From the NCBI GenBank assembly GCA_007117775.1, contig SKFX01000147.1, positions 1 to 18,602 of the forward strand: a stretch of DNA of 18,602 bases. Reading direction: 5' to 3'. The position numbers were made by a program, and so were the translations under genes. Below the pieces are notes generated by a model. It worked only from the letters and a program-made list of their open reading frames with translations. It was not told where the DNA came from and did no database searches. Below, one piece after another: positions 8,472 through 15,780 of this stretch. The first letter of the stretch is position 1; every line of letters begins with the position of its first letter. The stretch comes from Ilumatobacteraceae bacterium. GTDB taxonomy: Bacteria; Actinomycetota; Acidimicrobiia; Acidimicrobiales; Ilumatobacteraceae.

Positions 8472-9578
8472 TCACGGCTGAATCCCCTCAGCGCGCCGCA
8501 GCAGCATCGCATCACCGAACGACGCGAACCGATAACCGGAGTCGAGTGCCTCGCGATACATCTGGCGCCAGCGTTCACCGACGAAGGCCTCGATCATCAC
8601 CAGCAGCGTGGTCCGAGGCAGATGGAAGTTCGTCATCATCAGATCGACGATCTGCCATTCGTATCCGCGCGAGATATACAGCGAGGTACGTCCGCTGAGC
8701 TCACCGGTGGCGGCCGCGCTCTCAAGCGCTCGAACCGATGTGGTCCCAACGGCCACCACCCGATGACCGCTGGCACGCGCCGCACGAGCGGCCTCGAGGG
8801 TCTCGGCGGGCACCCGATACCGCTCGGAATGGATCGGGTGGTCGAGGGGGTTGGATTCGCTGATCGGCACGAAGGTATCGCGCCCGACCATCAGCTCGAC
8901 GGTACGCATCTCGATACCGCGCTGTGCGAGTGTCTCGATCAGGGCCTCGGTGAGATGCAACCCGGCCGTGGGGGCCGCCGCCGAGCCCGGTTGCCGCGCG
9001 AAGACGGTCTGATATCGGTCGGGTTCGTCGAGATCCGACTCGATATAGGGCGGTAGCGGCATCTCGCCGATCGCCTCGAGACGTGCCAGGACGCGGCCCG
9101 CCAGGTCGGCGTGGTCGGGTTCGTGGTCGGGTTCGTGGTCGAGAGCACGGTCGAGAGCACCGTCGTCGTCAACGCCGAGGATCTCGACGATGAATGTGTC
9201 ACCGTGACCACCCCGGGTGTGCACCATGAGCGTGGGCTCGTCGCCGCGGCCCAACAGGATCTCACCGTCTCTGATCCGACGAGCGGGCCGCACCATTGCC
9301 TCCCACCGCCGCCAGTCGGCATCGAGAGGTTCCAATAAAAGCGCCTCCACCGCGCCGCCGGTATCGCGCCGCAGCTGGAGCCGCCCCGGAATCACCCGAG
9401 TCTCATTGACCACGAGCAGATCGCCCGGTTCCAGCAGTTCGGGCAGTTCCCGAACCCGGCGATGTTCCCAGCTGTCGTCACCGAGATCCACGAGCAGGCG
9501 CGCCGCATCGCGCGGTTCCACCGGATGCTGCGCGATCCGGTGTGCGGGCAGGTCGTAGTCGAAGTCCTCGAGGCGCAC
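8472..9578 (-). CDS. queA: S-adenosylmethionine:tRNA ribosyltransferase-isomerase
   Basis: This 368-residue enzyme transfers and rearranges the ribose of SAM onto preQ1-34 in tRNA to give epoxyqueuosine, the step after Tgt. Family motifs are LVVNETRVIPGRL (55-67), PTAGLHLTEALIETL (203-217), HSERYRVP (250-257), AVGTTSVRALES (277-288) and TNFHLPRTTLLVMIEAFVG (316-334). An insert at about 137-160 carries the repeat DRALDRALDHEPDHEPDH, encoded by 12-bp tandem repeats. It starts with GTG at 9578, with AGAGGG just upstream and the ruvB stop 8 bp away, so it is probably cotranscribed with ruvCAB. Confidence 0.96.
   Translation of the reverse strand: MRLEDFDYDLPAHRIAQHPVEPRDAARLLVDLGDDSWEHRRVRELPELLEPGDLLVVNETRVIPGRLQLRRDTGGAVEALLLEPLDADWRRWEAMVRPARRIRDGEILLGRGDEPTLMVHTRGGHGDTFIVEILGVDDDGALDRALDHEPDHEPDHADLAGRVLARLEAIGEMPLPPYIESDLDEPDRYQTVFARQPGSAAAPTAGLHLTEALIETLAQRGIEMRTVELMVGRDTFVPISESNPLDHPIHSERYRVPAETLEAARAARASGHRVVAVGTTSVRALESAAATGELSGRTSLYISRGYEWQIVDLMMTNFHLPRTTLLVMIEAFVGERWRQMYREALDSGYRFASFGDAMLLRRAEGIQP
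9111..9160 (-). repeat. 12-bp tandem repeats inside queA
   Basis: On the plus strand, GTGGTCGGGTTC occurs at 9111-9122 and 9123-9134 with a partial third copy, followed by GGTCGAGAGCAC at 9137-9148 and 9149-9160. On the coding strand these read as four-residue repeats (LDRA twice, DHEP twice). Because the unit is a multiple of three, copy-number change by replication slippage keeps the frame. It sits in a variable, charged insert of QueA away from the recognised motifs. Confidence 0.85.
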
Positions 9579-9586
9579 GATCCCTC

Positions 9587-10612
9587 TCAGTCGAACAGGG
9601 CATCGGCACGAGCCGGCAGCGGGAGGCCGAGATGCTGATAGGCGGCCGGCATGGCGACGCGGCCGCGCGGGGTCCGCACGAGCATCCCCTGGGTGATCAG
9701 GAACGGCTCGTACACATCCTCGACCGTCTCGGGCTGTTCACCGACGCTGATGGCGAGAGTCGATAGCCCGACAGGTCCCCCAGCGAATTGCTCGCACAAT
9801 GCCGACAGCACGGCCCGGTCGACCTTGTCGAGGCCGACCTCATCGACGCCGAACACCGCGAGGCCTGCAGCGGCGATCTCTGCGGTGATGCGGCCATCGG
9901 CACGCACTTCGGCATAGTCGCGCACCCGCCGCAGCAGACGGTTCGCGATCCGCGGCGTGCCTCGCGAACGCCGCGCGATCTCGACTGCGCCGTCGGCCTC
10001 GAGCGATAAGCCCATGATGTCCGCAGCGCGCAGGACGATCTGCTCGAGTTCGTCCACCTGGTAGTAGTCCAAACGGGCCACCAGTCCGAATCGGTCGCGC
10101 AATGGGCCGGTGATGAGACCGGTGCGCGTCGTCGCCGCCACGAGGGTGAACGATGGCAACGGCAGCCGGATGCTCGAAGCTGCTGGGCCTTTGCCCACCA
10201 CAATGTCGATCTGGAAGTCCTCCATCGCCGGGTACAAGATCTCCTCGACGGCACGCGACAGTCGGTGGATCTCATCGATGAACAAGACATCGCCCTCGCC
10301 GAGCTTGGTGAGGATCGCTGCAAGGTCTCCGGCGCGTTCGAGCGCAGGACCTGAGGTGATATGCAGTTCCACCCCCATCTCGGCTGCAACGATGCCTGCC
10401 AGTGTCGTCTTGCCGAGACCGGGTGGGCCGGCGAACAAGACATGGTCCACCGCCTGGGATCGACGGCGCGCCGCCTCGAGGATGATCGACAGGTGTTCGC
10501 GCAGCTCGGCCTGGCCGACGAAGTCATCGAGCCGCTGTGGTCGCAGGCCCGCCTCGAGCGCGATCTCATCGGGATCGGGTATCGAGGCTGGATCGAGCAT
10601 CTCATCACGCAT
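9587..10612 (-). CDS. ruvB: Holliday junction branch migration ATPase RuvB
   Basis: This 341-residue AAA+ motor drives branch migration of Holliday junctions with RuvA. Visible parts are Walker A GPPGLGKT (62-69), Walker B LFIDEIHR (110-117), sensor 1 ATTRTG (160-165), the arginine-finger segment GPLRDRFG (169-176), sensor 2 RGTPRIANRLLRRVRD (217-232) and the C-terminal winged helix (about 260-335). The ATG at 10612 is preceded by GGGGG at a suitable distance and overlaps the ruvA end by 8 bp. The frame is open upstream, but those codons are a shadow of ruvA. Length is normal. Confidence 0.97.
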   Translation of the reverse strand: MRDEMLDPASIPDPDEIALEAGLRPQRLDDFVGQAELREHLSIILEAARRRSQAVDHVLFAGPPGLGKTTLAGIVAAEMGVELHITSGPALERAGDLAAILTKLGEGDVLFIDEIHRLSRAVEEILYPAMEDFQIDIVVGKGPAASSIRLPLPSFTLVAATTRTGLITGPLRDRFGLVARLDYYQVDELEQIVLRAADIMGLSLEADGAVEIARRSRGTPRIANRLLRRVRDYAEVRADGRITAEIAAAGLAVFGVDEVGLDKVDRAVLSALCEQFAGGPVGLSTLAISVGEQPETVEDVYEPFLITQGMLVRTPRGRVAMPAAYQHLGLPLPARADALFD

Positions 10613-11195
10613 GTCGCGCCCCCAGACTCGCGAGAGCCAGACGCAACAACTCCGCGCTCTTCGTCTCAGGCGTGGCCTCCTCGGCCACCGAGGCCATCGC
10701 AGCCCGGATTTCCTCGGCGCCGTACCCGAGGCCGGCGAGCGCCTCGCGCACATCCGACTGCGCCGACGAACCCGCTGAACCGGCTTCCGCGAGCTCGGGG
10801 ATCGACCAACGGTTGCGCAACTCGATCAACAGCCGCTCGGCGGTCTTCTTCCCCACTCCCGACACCATCGTCAAGGCCGCCACATCACCTGATGAGACGA
10901 TCTGGGTCAATTGTTGAGGAGAGTGTGTGGCGAGCACCGCCAGGGCCAGGGCTGGCCCGACACCATGGGTTGCCAAGAGCACCGAGAAGGCCTCACGCTC
11001 GGTTCGCGAGCTGAACCCGTACAGGGCTTGATGGTCCTCTCGCTGGTAGTGATGGATATAGAGCAGCGTTTCGGTGCCCACGTCGACCTGCGCAGCTGTG
11101 GCGGGGGTCACCGAGATCCGATATCCGACGCCACCGACCTCCAAGAGCACCTCACCGAGGTTCTCGAGCACCGTGCCGCGCAATGACCCGATCAT
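10605..11195 (-). CDS. ruvA: Holliday junction DNA-binding subunit RuvA
   Basis: This 196-residue protein forms the tetramer that clamps Holliday junctions and loads RuvB. The N-terminal OB-fold starts MIGSLRGTVLENLGEVLLEV, with GGVGYRI at 21-27. The two helix-hairpin-helix motifs are LATHGVGPALALAVL (74-88) and MVSGVGKKTAERLLIEL (110-126). The flexible linker is at about 133-146, and domain III (147-196), which contacts RuvB, has DVREALAGLGY. The ATG at 11195 overlaps the ruvC stop as ATGA. An upstream extension of the frame lies in ruvC and is ignored. Confidence 0.96.
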   Translation of the reverse strand: MIGSLRGTVLENLGEVLLEVGGVGYRISVTPATAAQVDVGTETLLYIHHYQREDHQALYGFSSRTEREAFSVLLATHGVGPALALAVLATHSPQQLTQIVSSGDVAALTMVSGVGKKTAERLLIELRNRWSIPELAEAGSAGSSAQSDVREALAGLGYGAEEIRAAMASVAEEATPETKSAELLRLALASLGARHA

Positions 11196-11740
11196 CGCTG
11201 TCGGCTCCTGAGGCTCTGCAGGACCGGTGACATCGACAGATGACACAGCGCAACAGCCGCCGCATCCGCAGCGTCTGCTGGCCGAGGTGGAGCCGATAAC
11301 GCCAGGCGGGCCTGCACCATCCGCTGCACCTGTGCCTTGTCTGCACCACCCCAACCGGCCACAGCATCTTTGACCTGGCTCGGCGTGTACTCACTGACAT
11401 CTGCTCCACTGGCCGCGGCAAGGGCCATGATGACTCCGCTGGCTTGGCCGACGCTCATGGCGGTCTGCACGTTCACCTGGAAAAAGACGCGTTCCACTGC
11501 GACCTGACCGGGTCGATGCTCGTCGAGCAGCAACGCCATCTCAGCGTGCAATTCGGCGAGGCGCTGCGCCAACGGTGATGACGGTGGGGTCTTGATCACG
11601 CCGATGGCGATCGCCTTGGCACGACCGGCGGGTCCCGGCTCGATCACCGCGTATCCGCATCGGGTGAGACCGGGATCGATCCCAAGGATCCGATCGGCTC
11701 TCATCTCGCCGGTCGCTGAGATCGCTGCGACGCCGGCCAT
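11192..11740 (-). CDS. ruvC: Holliday junction resolvase RuvC
   Basis: This endonuclease cuts Holliday junctions symmetrically. The RNase H-like active site is visible: Asp in LGIDPGLTRCGY, Glu in VAVERVFFQVN, and the Asp pair in ADAADAAAVALCH. The protein has 182 residues from the ATG at 11740. An in-frame ATG at 11704 would begin MRADRILGIDPG, closer to the usual family start, but it has GGCGAG directly abutting it, whereas 11740 has GTGAG six bases upstream. I keep 11740 with some doubt. It is the first gene of the ruvC-ruvA-ruvB-queA-tgt-yajC-secD-secF run, and a LexA-like box lies 31 bp upstream. Confidence 0.95.
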   Translation of the reverse strand: MAGVAAISATGEMRADRILGIDPGLTRCGYAVIEPGPAGRAKAIAIGVIKTPPSSPLAQRLAELHAEMALLLDEHRPGQVAVERVFFQVNVQTAMSVGQASGVIMALAAASGADVSEYTPSQVKDAVAGWGGADKAQVQRMVQARLALSAPPRPADAADAAAVALCHLSMSPVLQSLRSRQR

Positions 11741-11770
11741 CAGAATCTCACGCGCACCGGAGGTGACGAA

Positions 11771-11786
11771 GCGAACATAGGTTCGG
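11771..11786 (-). promoter_or_regulatory. LexA/SOS box upstream of ruvCAB
   Basis: The plus strand reads GCGAACATAGGTTCGG. Its core is the palindrome CGAAC-ATAG-GTTCG, matching 10 of the 12 fixed positions of the actinobacterial SOS box TCGAAC-N4-GTTCGA; only the outermost bases differ. It lies in the 78-bp gap between the peroxiredoxin gene and ruvC, where a ruv promoter is expected. TANNNT hexamers (TAGACT at 11792-11787, TATGTT at 11779-11774) sit beside and inside it, so bound LexA would block initiation. SOS control of ruvCAB is well established in other bacteria, including mycobacteria. Confidence 0.78.
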
Positions 11787-11818
11787 AGTCTAGCGCTTGG
11801 CAGTGACAGCTGCGGTGA

Positions 11819-12268
11819 TCACAGATCGCGCAGCACGCCCATGAGTTCAGAGACCGGACGGTAGGTCAGACCGGCAATCGCCCGATGGGCATAGCGCACG
11901 ATGCCATCGGCATCGATGATGAAGACACTGCGGCGCGGGAACCCGATCGGGCCGAGCGTCCCGTACTCCCCCGCCACCGCCTTGTCGGTATCGGCCAACA
12001 GGGGGAATGCGAAACCATGTTTGGATGAGAAGCGCTCATGGCTGTCGAGGTCCTGAGCCGAGATTCCCAACACCTGGGCGTCGAGTTCCTCGAAGGCCGC
12101 CAACTCATCGTTATAGGAGTTCAACTGCTTGGTGCACACCGCCGTGTCATCACCGGGATAGAAGACCAGCACCACCGGCCGACCAGCGAACTCAGACAGC
12201 GAGTACTCGCGGCCGCCGGTCCCGGCCAGGGTGAACTCGGGCGCACGGTCTCCGACTGAGATGCTCAC
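11819..12268 (-). CDS. Single-cysteine peroxiredoxin, AhpC/TSA (BCP-like) family
   Basis: This 149-residue thioredoxin-fold peroxidase probably reduces hydrogen or organic peroxides. The peroxidatic site is TAVC (42-45), after LVFYPGDD, with the conserved Arg in PRRSVFIIDADG. Cys45 is the only cysteine in the protein. Typical BCP/PrxQ proteins carry a resolving Cys five residues later; here the segment reads TKQLNSYND, so it should act as a 1-Cys enzyme recycled by an external thiol such as thioredoxin or a low-molecular-weight thiol. It starts with GTG at 12268, overlapping the yebC stop as GTGA. Family membership is clear; the subfamily (BCP or AhpE-like) is not. Confidence 0.93.
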   Translation of the reverse strand: MSISVGDRAPEFTLAGTGGREYSLSEFAGRPVVLVFYPGDDTAVCTKQLNSYNDELAAFEELDAQVLGISAQDLDSHERFSSKHGFAFPLLADTDKAVAGEYGTLGPIGFPRRSVFIIDADGIVRYAHRAIAGLTYRPVSELMGVLRDL

Positions 12269-13014
12269 GATGCAGCGGCCTCCATGATGTCGTCTGGGAT
12301 ATCGAAGTTCGAGAAGACGTCCTGGACGTCATCATTGTCCTCGATGGCTTCGAGGATACGCAGCACAGCGCGCGCGTCCTCGACCGAGCTCACCGCCACC
12401 ACATGGTCCGACACCAGTTGGCTGTCCGCTGAGACCACCTCGAGGCCGGCAGACTCGAGCGCTTCACGGATCTCGAACACGGTCGATGGATCACAGATCA
12501 CCCGCCAGGTCCCGCCGTCATCGGAGATGTCATCGGCACCGGCCTCGAGGCTGGCGGCGAGCACCGCTTCCTCATCGACAGCGCCATCCACCAAGATGAT
12601 CCCACGTCGCTGGAACTGCCAGCTGACCGCGCCGGGTTCGGCGAGTGAACCTCCGAGGCGACTGAACACACTGCGGATCTCCGCTCCAGTCCGATTGCGA
12701 TTATCGGTCAAGACATCGATCAGCACCGCCACCCCACCGGGCGCGTACCCCTCGTAGAGGATCGACTCATAGGCCTGATCACCCTGTTCGCCGGTGCCGC
12801 GCTTGACCGCCCGATCGATCGCATCATTGGTCATCTGCGCGCCCTTGGCCTTCTGGATCGCAGTTCGCAGCGTCGGATTGGCTGAGGGGTCGCCACCTCC
12901 GAGCCTCGCCGCAACCTCGATCTGTCGGGCGATCTTGGCGAACAACTTGCCGCGGGCCTTGTCCGCAGCACCCTTCTTATGCTTGATCGTTGCCCATTTG
13001 GAATGCCCTGACAT
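12265..13014 (-). CDS. yebC: YebC/PmpR (TACO1) family protein
   Basis: This 249-residue member of a universal family was long annotated as a transcription regulator; TACO1 homologues and recent YebC studies point to a role in translation, helping ribosomes through difficult sequences. The hallmark start is MSGHSKWATIKHKKGAADKA. GTGEQGD and YEGYAPGGVAVLIDVLTDNRNRT-type segments lie in the first half, and the C-terminus has IEDNDDVQDVFSNFDI. Length is typical. The ATG at 13014 directly follows the pdxT stop with no gap, and the last pdxT codons provide a strong GAGGAGGTG Shine-Dalgarno. The pdxT-yebC pairing also occurs in mycobacteria. Confidence 0.96.
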   Translation of the reverse strand: MSGHSKWATIKHKKGAADKARGKLFAKIARQIEVAARLGGGDPSANPTLRTAIQKAKGAQMTNDAIDRAVKRGTGEQGDQAYESILYEGYAPGGVAVLIDVLTDNRNRTGAEIRSVFSRLGGSLAEPGAVSWQFQRRGIILVDGAVDEEAVLAASLEAGADDISDDGGTWRVICDPSTVFEIREALESAGLEVVSADSQLVSDHVVAVSSVEDARAVLRILEAIEDNDDVQDVFSNFDIPDDIMEAAAS

Positions 13015-13665
13015 CTACACCACCTCCTCGGCGACGATACCGAGAAACCAACGATGGACCCGATCATCACGAGTGAGCTCGGGGTGGAATGCCGCCGCCA
13101 CCACCGCACCTTGGCGCATCAGCACCGGAGCGCCGTCCCAGTGCGCAACGACCTCGACGTCATCGGACCAGGATTCAACACGCGGGGCACGGATGAACAC
13201 GGCACGCAACGGCTCCGAGGACAGGCCCGCCATCGCCGCGGACGACGATGCAGATGACGCCGCATCGCTTGCCTGCCCATGGGGCCAGCTCGGCGTGAGG
13301 TCGGTTTCGAAACTCTGTCGTTGTCGGCCGTAGCCGTTGCGACGCACCGTGATGTCCAGTGCATCGAGGTGACGCTGGTCATCACGACCGTCGAGCACTG
13401 CGGAGGCCAACAGGATCATCCCCGCACAGGTACCGAGCACTGCGGTTCCGTCATCGATGGCTGCCGCCAACGAGTCGAACAGGCCACCCGATTCCAACAG
13501 CATGGACATCGTCGTGCTTTCCCCTCCGGGGATCACGATGCCGTGGAGGCCGTCGAGATGTTCGGGGCGGCGAACCTGAATGACTCGGGCACCGAGACGC
13601 TCGAGATGTCGCTGATGCCGCTCAAAGGCTCCTTGGAGCGCCAACACCCCGATCGATGGCCCCAT
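13015..13665 (-). CDS. pdxT: Pyridoxal 5'-phosphate synthase glutaminase subunit PdxT
   Basis: This 216-residue class I glutamine amidotransferase supplies ammonia to PdxS for vitamin B6 (PLP) synthesis. The start GVLALQGAFERH and PGGESTTM (46-53) are diagnostic. The catalytic triad is Cys80 in GTCAGM, His194 and Glu196 in FHPEL. Residues 128-150 form a Ser/Ala-rich insert (SSASSSAAMAG within it) between FETDLTP and VFIRAP, where related proteins have a shorter loop; total length is therefore slightly above the usual 190-200. It starts 18 bp after the pdxS stop and abuts yebC. Confidence 0.96.
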   Translation of the reverse strand: MGPSIGVLALQGAFERHQRHLERLGARVIQVRRPEHLDGLHGIVIPGGESTTMSMLLESGGLFDSLAAAIDDGTAVLGTCAGMILLASAVLDGRDDQRHLDALDITVRRNGYGRQRQSFETDLTPSWPHGQASDAASSASSSAAMAGLSSEPLRAVFIRAPRVESWSDDVEVVAHWDGAPVLMRQGAVVAAAFHPELTRDDRVHRWFLGIVAEEVV

Positions 13666-13683
13666 CAGGAGGCTCCGATCCGT

Positions 13684-14595
13684 TTACCAGCCGCGCTCGG
13701 CGTAGCGCTGGTTGATCTCATCCATCTCGATTCCGGTCATCGGCGCGCCGAGACCACGACTGACCTTGATCAGAATCTCAGGATCGTTGAAGTGCGTCGT
13801 GGCTTCGACGATGGCACGGGCACGAGGCGCCGGATCATCACTTTTGAAGATGCCTGAACCGACGAAGACCGCCTCAGCACCGAGCTGCATGGCCAGCGCT
13901 GCATCAGCCGGTGTTGCGATGCCTCCGGCACAGAACAGCGGAACCGGCAGGCAGCCCGTCTCGGCCACCTCTTGGACGAGTCCCAGCGGCGCTCCGAGTT
14001 CCTTGGCCGCAGCGAACAACTCGGCAGCATCGGCCTGCGTGAGGCGCTTGACGTCACCGGTGATCGAGCGAAGATGCCTGACCGCCTCGACGATATTGCC
14101 GGTACCGGCCTCACCTTTGGAGCGGATCAGGGCTGCACCCTCGGAGATGCGGCGCAGGGCCTCACCGAGATTCGTTGCACCGCAGACCACGGGCACGTCG
14201 AACGCGAACTTGTCGATGTGATGGGCCTCATCGGCGGGTGTCAGCACCTCGGATTCATCGATGAAGTCGACACCCATCGCCTCGAGGATCTGTGCCTCGA
14301 CGAAATGACCGATACGCGCCTTGGCCATCACCGGCACCGAGACGGCCTCCATGATGCCCTCGATCATGCTCGGATCACTCATACGAGCGACTCCGCCATC
14401 GCGTCGGATATCGGCGGGGACGCGCTCGAGAGCCATGACCGCGCAGGCGCCGGCATCCTCGGCGATACGCGCCTGCTCAGCGGTGACGACATCCATGATG
14501 ACGCCACCTTTGAGCATCTCTGCAAGACCGCGCTTGACCGGGAAGCCTCCGGTCGACGCAGCGACGGATGATTTCGAGGACTCAGCGTCGGTCAT
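13684..14595 (-). CDS. pdxS: Pyridoxal 5'-phosphate synthase subunit PdxS
   Basis: This 303-residue TIM-barrel lyase builds PLP from ribose 5-phosphate, glyceraldehyde 3-phosphate and ammonia in the DXP-independent pathway; it forms a dodecamer with PdxT. Signatures are KRGLAEMLKGGVIMDVV (21-37, with Asp35), VMAKARIGHFVE with catalytic Lys92, GATNLGEALRRI, RSKGEAGTGN with the second Lys160, and AGGIATPADAAL. The N-terminus has about 17 extra polar residues. The ATG at 14595 lacks a good Shine-Dalgarno; a TANNNT hexamer 6 bases upstream suggests a leaderless start. It heads the pdxS-pdxT-yebC-peroxiredoxin run. Confidence 0.97.
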   Translation of the reverse strand: MTDAESSKSSVAASTGGFPVKRGLAEMLKGGVIMDVVTAEQARIAEDAGACAVMALERVPADIRRDGGVARMSDPSMIEGIMEAVSVPVMAKARIGHFVEAQILEAMGVDFIDESEVLTPADEAHHIDKFAFDVPVVCGATNLGEALRRISEGAALIRSKGEAGTGNIVEAVRHLRSITGDVKRLTQADAAELFAAAKELGAPLGLVQEVAETGCLPVPLFCAGGIATPADAALAMQLGAEAVFVGSGIFKSDDPAPRARAIVEATTHFNDPEILIKVSRGLGAPMTGIEMDEINQRYAERGW

Positions 14596-14601
14596 ATCAC
14601 C

Positions 14602-14607
14602 ATCGTA
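14602..14607 (-). promoter_or_regulatory. Candidate -10 element for a leaderless pdxS transcript
   Basis: On the minus strand TACGAT is followed by six bases (GGTGAT) and then the pdxS ATG. TACGAT fits the actinobacterial -10 pattern TANNNT, and a 6-base distance would place the transcription start at or next to the start codon. No convincing -35 is visible at 16-18 bp. The element lies in the 42-bp gap after the DUF3048 gene, a natural place for a new transcript to begin. The prediction rests on a short motif only. Confidence 0.32.
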
Positions 14608-14637
14608 TCGACCAACTGCGGCTGTCTGCGGGGTCGA

Positions 14638-15780
14638 TCACTCCCAAATCGCAAATGACTCGGCGTCGCGAGCCAGCTCCACCCAGGTGCGACCGGGCAC
14701 CAAGCCGATGACGTCGTAGTCCTCGGGGTCGAGATCGGTGGGATCGTTGGCGGTGAAGACGAACGGCTCATAGATCGACTCGCGACTCCAATAGCCGACG
14801 CGGGCCACACCATCGGAGAAGATCACGACCGGACCGACACCGAACGTGATCGCCTCTGGGCTGCGCGAATCGACGGCGCTCGAAACGTAGTTGACCGCCA
14901 TCACGACCACATTGTCAGCGCTGACCTGGCCGGTGAGCTCGGTCAGATGCTCGGCATCGTTTTGGAACCGCAGATACAGACCCGACTCAGCGTCATAGTC
15001 CCAACGGACCCTGATGCCATCCATCTGGACGGTGGCCTGCGTCGCCACCTCGCCCTCGGGCTCCTCACCGGGAGCGAGATACGGGAAGATCTGGGCCGGG
15101 AAGAAGAACTGCTCGGGCGCCTGCTCCCAGAGCACCTGAGTCGAGGAATACAGGTTATGCGGTGCGCCGCCGACACCTGAGCGACGGAAGTACCCGCGAG
15201 CCTGACTCGGTCCGATGTCGATCAGCGTCGATGAACGGATCAGACCGGTCACTCCGGCATTGCCTCCGCTCCATGCGAACAGTGGATCGCGCAGCGCCGA
15301 CAGGATGCCGATGTCTTGGGAGCGGCCCGAGCGGATGGGGCCGACCGGGTCGGAGTCCCGCGTGTGGAAGACCGCGGCGAATCGGGTCAGCGACCCCTCG
15401 ACGATCTCCTCGAAGACGATATCGGCCTCGTTCAGGCCGGCCTGGGGACGACCGCGCGGGTGGTTGTCGATCTTGACCGCCAGCGGTGGCCTGACCGGGA
15501 TCTGCTCCTCGGACTCGATGACCTCACCGGTGAGCGGCATGCGCAACACCTCTTGGGGCTCGGGTTCGGTCGTGGTGGTCTCGGCGACCGTTGTGGTCGC
15601 AGCAGTCGTCGTCGCCGCCGCCGCGGTCGTCGTCGTCGTCTCCTCAGCCTCCTCAGAGCCCGAACAGGCTGCGATGAACAACACCGCCGCGACCGCTGCG
15701 GCTGCAGCGCTGCGGCCTCGACGACGAACAGAGCGCTGCACACCGATGCGGCGCGATGACTGGAGATGGGTCGTGGTCAC
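14638..15780 (-). CDS. DUF3048 domain-containing (YerB-like) lipoprotein
   Basis: This 380-residue predicted lipoprotein has an Arg-rich N-terminus, a hydrophobic stretch at about 24-38 and a lipobox IAAC with Cys39. A Thr/Ala-rich linker (about 41-76) follows, ending in EPEPQ. The rest matches the two-part DUF3048 (YerB) family: PRGRPQAGLNEADIVFEEI, SLTRFAAVFH and VGPIRSGRSQDI in the N-terminal half, then the barrel-like C-terminal half. DUF3048 function is unknown, though its place here with LemA and PIM genes suggests the cell envelope. It starts with GTG at 15780, overlapping the preceding gene as GTGA, and is followed by 42 bp before pdxS. Confidence 0.9.
   Translation of the reverse strand: MTTTHLQSSRRIGVQRSVRRRGRSAAAAAVAAVLFIAACSGSEEAEETTTTTAAAATTTAATTTVAETTTTEPEPQEVLRMPLTGEVIESEEQIPVRPPLAVKIDNHPRGRPQAGLNEADIVFEEIVEGSLTRFAAVFHTRDSDPVGPIRSGRSQDIGILSALRDPLFAWSGGNAGVTGLIRSSTLIDIGPSQARGYFRRSGVGGAPHNLYSSTQVLWEQAPEQFFFPAQIFPYLAPGEEPEGEVATQATVQMDGIRVRWDYDAESGLYLRFQNDAEHLTELTGQVSADNVVVMAVNYVSSAVDSRSPEAITFGVGPVVIFSDGVARVGYWSRESIYEPFVFTANDPTDLDPEDYDVIGLVPGRTWVELARDAESFAIWE

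Noticed and set aside
8437..8477. Inverted repeat CCGTGATC / GATCACGG between tgt and queA
   Set aside because: The stem is 8 bp with a 25-base loop, overlaps the queA stop, and has no U-run, so it does not look like an intrinsic terminator.
10613..10753. Extension of ruvB upstream to 10753
   Set aside because: These codons lie within ruvA domain III and read as Arg/Pro-rich shadow sequence.
11196..11354. Extension of ruvA upstream to 11354
   Set aside because: It overlaps ruvC, including its catalytic Asp pair; RuvA proteins begin with MIGSLRG-type sequence at 11195.
15600..15650. GTC/GTCGCC-rich stretch as a microsatellite or CRISPR-like repeat
   Set aside because: It simply encodes the Thr/Ala linker of the DUF3048 lipoprotein; there is no repeat-spacer structure.
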